From Halalkalibacterium ligniniphilum (lineage in GTDB: Bacteria > Bacillota > Bacilli > Bacillales > Bacillaceae_D), in contig NZ_ANNK01000152.1 of assembly GCF_000334155.1 (NCBI RefSeq), positions 1 through 56,897 of the forward strand: a stretch of DNA of 56,897 nucleotides, written 5' to 3'. Below are positions 51,438 to 56,897 of the stretch, one piece after another (position 1 is the first letter of the stretch; every line of letters starts with the position of its first letter). Below the pieces are notes generated by a model that was not told where the DNA came from, made no database searches, and worked only from the letters and a program-made list of their open reading frames with translations. The position numbers and the translations under genes were made by a program.

Positions 51438-52007
51438 ATGACGAAAAATAAAAAAGACGATATTATGGGTGCTGCTTTAGTGTTATTTGCGGAGCGAGGC
51501 TATGATGGCACCACTGTTCCAATGATTGCCGAAGAGGCAAAGGTGGGGGCAGGAACGATCTATCGCTATTTTGAAAACAAAGAAACTTTGGTTAATGCTC
51601 TTTTCCAAAAGTATATCCAGGAGTTTTCTGAGACGCTAAAGGATGAATTTCCTTTCGAGTCGGCAAATATTCGTGAGCAATTCCATCATGTTTTTAATAA
51701 AATGATTCAATTTGCTAAAAAGAATATCCATGCTTTGAAATTTATTGATTCACATTCAAATACGCATCATTTAGATGAAATAAGCAATCAAATGTTCGAG
51801 GAATTTTTAGCGTTTCTTCGAGATGTTTTGGAGGATGGGAAAAAACAAGGGATTATTTCTCCGTTACCAACGGAAGCGTTGATTTCAATTGTGTACGGAG
51901 CTTTTAGTCATCTATTTAAATTAATTCGAATTGGAGTACTAGAAGAAACGCCAGAGCTTTTAGTAAGTGTAGAAGAGTGTTGTTGGAATGCGATAAGGGT
52001 GTCTTAG
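51438..52007 (+). CDS. TetR/AcrR-family repressor of the MMPL transporter
   Basis: 189 residues. The N-terminal HTH is KDDIMGAALVLFAERGYDGT, then VPMIAEEAKVGAGTIYRYFE (residues 5-46), the standard TetR DNA-binding domain. The C-terminal ligand domain (LKFIDSHSNTHHLDEISNQM) resembles fatty-acid or drug sensors. RBS GAGAGGTG at spacing 6. The same palindrome at its own promoter and twice upstream of the next gene implies that it represses both itself and the transporter. Confidence 0.93.
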   Translation: MTKNKKDDIMGAALVLFAERGYDGTTVPMIAEEAKVGAGTIYRYFENKETLVNALFQKYIQEFSETLKDEFPFESANIREQFHHVFNKMIQFAKKNIHALKFIDSHSNTHHLDEISNQMFEEFLAFLRDVLEDGKKQGIISPLPTEALISIVYGAFSHLFKLIRIGVLEETPELLVSVEECCWNAIRVS

Positions 52008-52033
52008 TGTAATAGATGCCTTTTTGACCAAGA

Positions 52034-52051
52034 GGAATGAACATTCATTCT
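52034..52051. promoter_or_regulatory. TetR operator 2
   Basis: GGAATGAACATTCATTCT, identical to operator 1 but for the last base. It lies 27 bp after the tetR stop in the mmpL promoter region. Confidence 0.85.
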
Positions 52052-52067
52052 GCTTTAAACTAAGTAA

Positions 52068-52085
52068 GGAATGAATATTCATTCC
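52068..52085. promoter_or_regulatory. TetR operator 3
   Basis: GGAATGAATATTCATTCC, a perfect palindrome. Its centre is 34 bp from operator 2, so two dimers would lie about three helical turns apart. The mmpL start is 44 bp downstream. Confidence 0.88.
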
Positions 52086-52128
52086 TGTTTATGCTGGTAG
52101 TTTATTAATTTAACAAAGGTGATGTTGA

Positions 52129-55100
52129 ATGAGTATATTTAAAAACTGGCGAACGCTCTCTTTCATTATTTGGATAGTCGTTGCCGTCATGAGTGTCATA
52201 ACGATGCCTGACTTGGCCCAATTAGTAAGAGATAAGGGTCAAATTGAAATACCAAACCATGCACAAAGTAAAGTCGCGCAATCGATGATTAATAATATGG
52301 AGGAGGACGGGGGTGAAAGCTATCAAATTATTGCTGTATACAATAGTGGTAGTGAGCATGCATTAACCGTTGAACAAAGAAAACAAATAAAGTCCTCTGT
52401 CGAAAAATTGAAAGATCAAGAAAAGCAGTTAGGCATTACGAACGTTGTCTCACATTTGGATAATGAAGAAACCGAAAAACAATTTGTGTCAGAAGACGGG
52501 ACAACCATATTGACACAAATTGCCGTTGATAAAGAACATGGAACCATTACAGAAGTCGTTGATGAACTTGAGAAGGTCATACAGGTTGATGGCGTAAAAA
52601 CCTATTTAACAGGAAATGCACTGGTTGTAGAGGATTTTGTTCAATCTACGGAAGCAGGTGTGAAGAAAACGGAAGCGATTGCCGTCATCTTTATTATTGT
52701 CGTGCTCATCGCCATTTTTCGCTCACCGATTGTACCATTTATTTCTCTTTTTACAGTGGGAGTATCCTATGTTGTGTCCTTGTCGATTATCGCTCATTTC
52801 GTTGAGCAATTTAACTATCCGTTTTCTAATTTTACGCAAGTGTTTTTAATCGTGATTTTATTTGGTATAGGAACAGATTATAATATTCTGCTTTATACAC
52901 GTTTTAAAGAAGAGCTAACAACGCAATCACCTCTTCAAGCAGTCTCAGCAACAATAAAGTCTGCTGGAAGCACGGTGTTTTATAGTGGGATTGCCGTATT
53001 TATAGGCTTTATTGTTCTTCTAATGGCAGAATTCAAACTGTATCAAGCGATGTCAGCGGTTGCTATCGGGGTTGCTGTGTTAATCCTTGTATTGATTACC
53101 TTAAACCCATTTTTCATGGCGCTATTAGGGAAGAAGATGTTTTGGCCGGTGAAGCGTTTTGAAGGGCATGGAGACAGCCGCATATGGGCGTTTCTATCTC
53201 GATATTCTGTATTAAGACCAATTGCCGCAATTCTTTTTGTCGCTGTTTTATCTGTTCCGTTTTTGTTGCATTTTACAGGGACACTTAATTATAACGACCT
53301 AGTTGAAGTGGATGATACGTATGCATCGAAGCAAGGAATCAATGTGATAGAAGAGCATTTTTCACCAGGATTTTCATCACCAGCGACGCTAATGATCCAT
53401 TCAAATCAACCATTGGATAATCAACGCTCTCTCCAAAGTTTAGATGAACTAGCGGAGAAAATTTCGAAGGTGGATGGTGTCGCAAGCGTCTATACCCCGA
53501 CTCGACCAGCAGGAGAGAAGATCAAAGAGCTCTATATTAATGAACAAACATCTGTGCTTAACAACGGTTTAGGTGATGCCAATAGCGGGATTGGGGAAAT
53601 TAATGAGGGATTGTCGTCTGCCGAAGGGCAAATTAGTCAGGGCGATTCAAATGGCATAGACAATGTCCAAACACTGATTAATGGGACTAATGAAGTGAAA
53701 AATGGTCTAACGGCATTAGAAGATGCACTGAATCAAGTAACAGACGGATTCAATCATGGAACCAGAGGTGCGAAAGATTTAGAAGAAGGTTTGAACTCAG
53801 TAAATGAAAATTTAGATACTGTATCGAATGCAACCTCTCAGTTGGTTACAGGTTACACGAAATTAGCAGATGGCTTAAGCTCATATAGCTCCTACTTCGT
53901 CAGGGTTAAGCAAGCGGTGGATGGAACAATACAGGGCTATGAGGCAATTGATGTGTCTATGTCCAATTTAATGGAGAAAAACCCTGAGTTAGTGAATGAT
54001 CCTGATGTACAAAGAACGATTCAGATTGCTACATCAGCGATTGAACAATTGAGAGAGCTTTCTACTCAAATTGAACAATTATCCTCACAGCATGATTCCG
54101 TCATGTCTTCGTTTAGAGAGGCTAACGCTTCTCTTGAACAAGTAAATGCTGGTTTAGGGCAAATCAAAAAAGGTGTCGAACAGCTACAAACAGGAGCCTC
54201 TGATTTAAAAGAAGGACTCTCAAATGGTACGGAGAGCTCAACTCTAATGGCTAGTAAAACCTCAGAGCTTGGCTCAGGTGTAGAGCAAATTAATGAAGGT
54301 CAAAAACAGCTTTTGACAGGACTAAATGATTTAGAAGAAAAAATGGGATTATTACAATCTGGCCTATCAAAAAGTACAAAAGGTTTAAAGGAAGTTAATA
54401 CAGGATTAAGCAATGCACAGGACTATTTAACAGGTCTAAGTGAGTCACAGGCAGCTGAGAAGTTTTACATTCCACAGGATGCTTTAGAAAGTGAGAAATT
54501 CCAAGAAGGCTTAGATCAGTATATGTCAGCGGATAGAAAAACGGCCCAAATGGTCATTATTCTAGATGTGAACCCGTACTCACTAGAAGCGATGTCAATT
54601 ATACGAGAGATCGATGAACAAGTAGAAGGAGCTGTAAAAGGCAGTGATTTAAGTGATGCGCAAATCGCGATTGGTGGGCTATCATCAACAAATGCTGACC
54701 TTCAGGATATATCCAGCAATGATTTCATGCGTACTGCAACGATCATGTTAGTTGGAATTGGGCTTGTTCTTGTTGTCATTACTCGTTCTATTTTGCAACC
54801 ACTTTTCATCATTGTTTCATTGGTATTAGCATACGGAGCCTCTCTCGGTCTAAGTGAAGCCATTAGCGCCAATGTTCTTGATGCGGAGTATCTAAGCTGG
54901 AATGTGCCATTCTTCGGTTTTATCATGATTGTTGCACTAGGGGTTGATTACAGTATCTTCTTGATGATGAGGTATCGTGAATATAAGGATGCAGACAATG
55001 CAAAGGGAATTGTTCAAGCGGCTCGTCATATTGGTGGGGTCGTAATCTCGGCAGCGATCATATTAGGAGGTACATTTGCAGCATTAATTCCTTCAGGTGT

Positions 55101-55230
55101 CATCACCCTCATACAGGTAGCAACGGTTGTGATCGTCGGTCTTATCTTACTCAGTCTCGTCATGCTGCCAATTTTTATTCCTGCTTTAATAGGGTTGGTA
55201 CACAAACAAAAGAGAGAAAGTAAAGAGTAA
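52129..55230 (+). CDS. MMPL-family RND-type transporter with coiled extracellular domain
   Basis: 1033 residues. Helix 1 (about 9-27) is followed by an outside domain, five helices with GIGTDYNILLYTRFKEEL (about 245-262), a second long outside region of about residues 390-860, then five to six helices with VALGVDYSIFLMMRYREY. The GxxxD(Y/F) motifs mark the proton-relay of MMPL proteins. The outside region contains heptad/decad repeats (GLGQIKKGVEQLQTGASDLK, LSNGTESS, INEGQKQLLTGLNDLEEKM) like YhgE/Pip proteins. Substrates in the family are lipids or drugs. RBS AAAGGTGATG. Controlled by the TetR protein upstream. Confidence 0.92.
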   Translation: MSIFKNWRTLSFIIWIVVAVMSVITMPDLAQLVRDKGQIEIPNHAQSKVAQSMINNMEEDGGESYQIIAVYNSGSEHALTVEQRKQIKSSVEKLKDQEKQLGITNVVSHLDNEETEKQFVSEDGTTILTQIAVDKEHGTITEVVDELEKVIQVDGVKTYLTGNALVVEDFVQSTEAGVKKTEAIAVIFIIVVLIAIFRSPIVPFISLFTVGVSYVVSLSIIAHFVEQFNYPFSNFTQVFLIVILFGIGTDYNILLYTRFKEELTTQSPLQAVSATIKSAGSTVFYSGIAVFIGFIVLLMAEFKLYQAMSAVAIGVAVLILVLITLNPFFMALLGKKMFWPVKRFEGHGDSRIWAFLSRYSVLRPIAAILFVAVLSVPFLLHFTGTLNYNDLVEVDDTYASKQGINVIEEHFSPGFSSPATLMIHSNQPLDNQRSLQSLDELAEKISKVDGVASVYTPTRPAGEKIKELYINEQTSVLNNGLGDANSGIGEINEGLSSAEGQISQGDSNGIDNVQTLINGTNEVKNGLTALEDALNQVTDGFNHGTRGAKDLEEGLNSVNENLDTVSNATSQLVTGYTKLADGLSSYSSYFVRVKQAVDGTIQGYEAIDVSMSNLMEKNPELVNDPDVQRTIQIATSAIEQLRELSTQIEQLSSQHDSVMSSFREANASLEQVNAGLGQIKKGVEQLQTGASDLKEGLSNGTESSTLMASKTSELGSGVEQINEGQKQLLTGLNDLEEKMGLLQSGLSKSTKGLKEVNTGLSNAQDYLTGLSESQAAEKFYIPQDALESEKFQEGLDQYMSADRKTAQMVIILDVNPYSLEAMSIIREIDEQVEGAVKGSDLSDAQIAIGGLSSTNADLQDISSNDFMRTATIMLVGIGLVLVVITRSILQPLFIIVSLVLAYGASLGLSEAISANVLDAEYLSWNVPFFGFIMIVALGVDYSIFLMMRYREYKDADNAKGIVQAARHIGGVVISAAIILGGTFAALIPSGVITLIQVATVVIVGLILLSLVMLPIFIPALIGLVHKQKRESKE

Positions 55231-55238
55231 AGAAATAT

Positions 55239-55280
55239 AAAACCCCTACATCTAGAACAGTCTAGAATATAGGGGTTTTT
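55239..55280 (+). terminator. Terminator after mmpL
   Basis: 17-bp stem AAAACCCCTACATCTAGA / TCTAGAATATAGGGGTTTT (one mismatch/bulge) with T run. Confidence 0.9.
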
Positions 55281-55339
55281 AGCTTTAACGTGATTAAACC
55301 GAAAGATAATGCGAGTCGTGCACTATAAGCACCTATAAG

Positions 55340-55510
55340 GTTTTCTTAGAGGGGAGGAGACCATCTAAAGTAAAAGGTAGCGTTTTTGTCCATAATAGAG
55401 GCGCTACATCTTCTAATTTATCAACCTTCTTCATGCCTACCCATACATCGATTAAAATCGCTAGCCAAAAGGACTAATCAGTAGCATCAATATCGTTAAC
55501 ACAGCTTTTT
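55340..55510 (-). pseudogene. Membrane protein C-terminal fragment
   Basis: Minus strand, two frames separated by one base: LTILMLLISPF then WLAILIDVWVGMKKVDKLED and VAPLLWTKTLPFTLDGLLPS before a stop at about 55337. One helix and a cytoplasmic tail of an unrecognised membrane protein; the 5' part is missing. Confidence 0.4.
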
Positions 55511-55556
55511 CAACTGAATAAAAATGTTAAAGTATAATCCGCTACTTTGTTTTGAC

Positions 55557-55760
55557 ATGAAACCAAATGGCGGGAGAGAAAAACAGTATCAATTGGGGCC
55601 AGGAGCATTCACGGAATTGAAAAAATGGCTTTCTTACGATGAACAATTTTGGACGAACAAGCTATGAATGCTTAAACATGTTGTTGACAGCCATGAAGAT
55701 ATGAAACTAAAAGTTTTTAAAACAGAGAGTCTATATCGTATACTGAATGATAGGATATAA
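55557..55760 (+). pseudogene. ArsR-type regulator remnant
   Basis: From ATG 55557: MKPNGGREKQYQLGPGAFTE and LKKWLSYDEQFWTNKL, then TGA at 55665-55667, then in the same frame MLKHVVDSHEDMKLKVFKTE to a TAA at 55760. It resembles the C-terminal half of ArsR-type repressors (GREKxYxL...FW). The N-terminal winged helix is missing and the internal TGA replaces what is likely a sense codon. Confidence 0.45.
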
Positions 55761-55792
55761 GTTTATTTCTATCACAAATAGGAGGTGCAATC

Positions 55793-56218
55793 ATGAATAA
55801 CGATTACCAATCACTACTTAATGGGATTTTCATTTGTGGAGTGCCAGCAGTTCGAACGGTGACCGCTCAGGAAAATGTTCAAATTGCCATTGATTTACGA
55901 GCGGAAGCCGATGAGAATGAAGATAAGGATATTCATCGAATTCATATTCCTCTAGTAGATGGCAAGCCGAATCAAGCAGATCTTCTTCAGAAGGCGATCG
56001 ACTCAGTCGTTCAAGCTTATAAAGAAGGGAAACAAGTGGTTCTTCACTGAAAAGGTGGCAAAAGCCGCACAGGTAGTGTGGCAATCGGTGTATTATTAAC
56101 TCTTCAAATGGCTGACTCAATTGAACAAGCCGAAAAAAAGGTGAAGGAAATACGTCCTGAAGTTGAGATTCATCCAGAATTTATTAAGGATTTAAAAAGG
56201 CTATTTCCTAACAAATAA
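55793..56218 (+). pseudogene. Dual-specificity/tyrosine phosphatase with UGA at the catalytic Cys codon
   Basis: A 141-residue cysteine-phosphatase-fold frame: NDYQSLLNGIFICGVPAVRT, IPLVDGKPNQADLLQKAIDS, QAYKEGKQVVLH, then TGA (56048-56050), then KGGKSRTGSVAIGVLLTLQM and EIHPEFIKDLKRLFPNK. The signature H-C-x5-R is HC-KGGKS-R with the Cys codon replaced by TGA; everything else is in one frame with no other lesion. RBS AGGAGG at spacing 8. Read normally, it yields an 85-residue inactive protein, so it is annotated as a pseudogene. A hairpin at 56064-56082 lies where a bacterial SECIS would be, so selenocysteine insertion is a less likely alternative. Confidence 0.75.
56064..56082 (+). other. 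Hairpin 13 bases after the in-frame UGA
   Basis: Stem GCCGCAC / GTGTGGC (7 pairs, one wobble) with the loop AGGTA. The loop begins 20 bases after the UGA and has G as its second base. These distances are within what is known for bacterial SECIS elements, but the bulged U of the E. coli type is absent. It could be coincidence of the coding sequence. Confidence 0.4.
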
Positions 56219-56231
56219 AGCGTTCGCGAAC

Positions 56232-56462
56232 GGGGCTGGGACAAAAGAGTTTTTATTGAAGAGAAATCCGAACGTCATGATCGTTGCTGCATAGCAATCG
56301 CTTCGGAACGATCCTTCGCTTTCCGCGGGCGGCGGGTGAGCCTCCTCGTGCTTTTCGCACTGTGGGGTCTCACCCTTGCCGCAGAAGTCTACGTCTATTT
56401 CCTCCGCTAAGGTTGTGCATTGTTCGCATTTTCAATCAACACGTTCGTTATGTCCCAGCCTC
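56232..56462. repeat. Dispersed repeat with inverted ends, long form
   Basis: 231 bp, ends GGGGCTGGGACA / TGTCCCAGCCTC as in the copy at 39811. The central insert from about 56303 to 56405 (TTCGCTTTCCGCGGGCGG through GCCGCAGAAGTCTACG) is absent from the short form. The insert is itself a hairpin-rich sequence (CGTGCTTTTCGCACTG). Part of it (GCTTTCCGCGGGC...AGTCTACG) is the kind of repeat found dispersed in Bacillaceae genomes. Confidence 0.8.
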
Positions 56463-56526
56463 TTCACATTCCTTTACAGCAAAGCCTCGGCCTCCAAAAT
56501 AACGTTTAAATTGGTACGATTTGTTT

Positions 56527-56897
56527 TTAAAGCAGAGCTAGTAGTGAACCACCAGCTACTCCTAATACAACAATGACCCAAGGAGGAAGTTTCCAGTAGA
56601 CGAGCATACTGAATAAGAGTGCTGCAAAAGCAAAATCAATGGGTGCTAAAATTGCACTAGTCCAAATCGGGTGGTAAAAGGCTGAAATTAAAATCCCCAC
56701 AACGGCTGCATTGACGCCCATTAATGCACCTTTTATTTTAGGATTTCTTCGTAACGCATCCCAAAAAGGTAACGCCCCTAGAATAAGCAGAAATGCTGGT
56801 AAGAATATTGCCACCGTTGCTAGCAATCCACCTTGCCAGCCACTGATCACGGTTCCAAGGTATGCAGCAAACGTAAATAACGGTCCTGGTACGGCTT
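56527..56897 (-). CDS. Chromate transporter (ChrA), C-terminal part of one domain
   Basis: Minus strand, running off the window end: AVPGPLFTFAAYLGTVISGW then QGGLLATVAIFLPAFLLILG, the hallmark PGPLFTFAAYLG motif of the CHR family, and two to three further helices (GVNAAVVGILISAFYHP). The stop is at 56527-56529. CHR proteins export chromate with sulfate antagonism. Whether the gene is a full two-domain or a single-domain type cannot be seen. Confidence 0.88.
   Translation of the reverse strand, partial: AVPGPLFTFAAYLGTVISGWQGGLLATVAIFLPAFLLILGALPFWDALRRNPKIKGALMGVNAAVVGILISAFYHPIWTSAILAPIDFAFAALLFSMLVYWKLPPWVIVVLGVAGGSLLALL

Overview
The window is a chromosomal segment of a low-to-mid GC Gram-positive spore-former lineage, most likely an environmental (possibly alkaliphilic) Bacillaceae. 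The evidence is the canonical sigW-rsiW-cdaA-cdaR-glmM-glmS block with a glmS ribozyme, AGGAGG-type ribosome binding sites, and many small Bacillus-type families (YezD, YfiT/DinB, YbbR). No rRNA, tRNA or CRISPR array was seen.

Layout. 1-7 kb is conserved core: envelope-stress sigma factor and its anti-sigma, the c-di-AMP synthase with its regulator, and the two GlcN-6-P/GlcN-1-P enzymes. 7-22 kb is an accessory, heavily eroded region: an operon with a small membrane protein, a frameshifted partner and an ATP-grasp ligase; an IS200-type element; a broken IS110; an ACT-domain protein; two exported proteins of unknown function; remnants of a hydrolase, a ComEC-like beta-lactamase-fold protein and transposases; a DinB/YfiT enzyme; a methyltransferase; a complete IS21 element with a 5-bp target duplication; and a broken CBASS-type nucleotidyltransferase. 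22-32 kb is a sulfur-acquisition cluster: yezD-cysT-cysW-cysA-sbp for sulfate, a decayed SLC13-type permease, then ssuE-like, ssuA, ssuD, ssuC, ssuB for alkanesulfonates. It ends in a strong terminator and a short non-autonomous derivative of the IS200 element. 32-40 kb is accessory again: a MerR regulator with an autoregulatory-looking promoter and a serine hydrolase, a broken GTPase, a nuclease-like pair around a zinc-ribbon protein, a tautomerase/MFS pair, and a scar joining fragments of three unrelated genes.

40-51 kb holds a CNNM/CorC-type membrane protein and three cyclic-di-GMP signalling proteins. The first sits behind a c-di-GMP-I riboswitch with its own terminator, and has an intact EAL domain but a degenerate GGDEF site. 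The same stretch has a PAP2 phosphatase, a SulP remnant and a universal stress protein. 51-57 kb has a TetR regulator and a large MMPL transporter with three matching palindromic operators, an ArsR remnant, a dual-specificity-type phosphatase whose catalytic cysteine codon is UGA, and the start of a chromate-transporter gene running off the end.

The most unusual signals are the UGA at the phosphatase active site followed by a hairpin, a dispersed repeat with inverted ends present in short and long forms, a 37-bp direct repeat bracketing the 7-15.8 kb accessory segment, and the IS200 deletion derivative. None of these proves a new system. Much of the accessory DNA is visibly decaying, which favours simple explanations.
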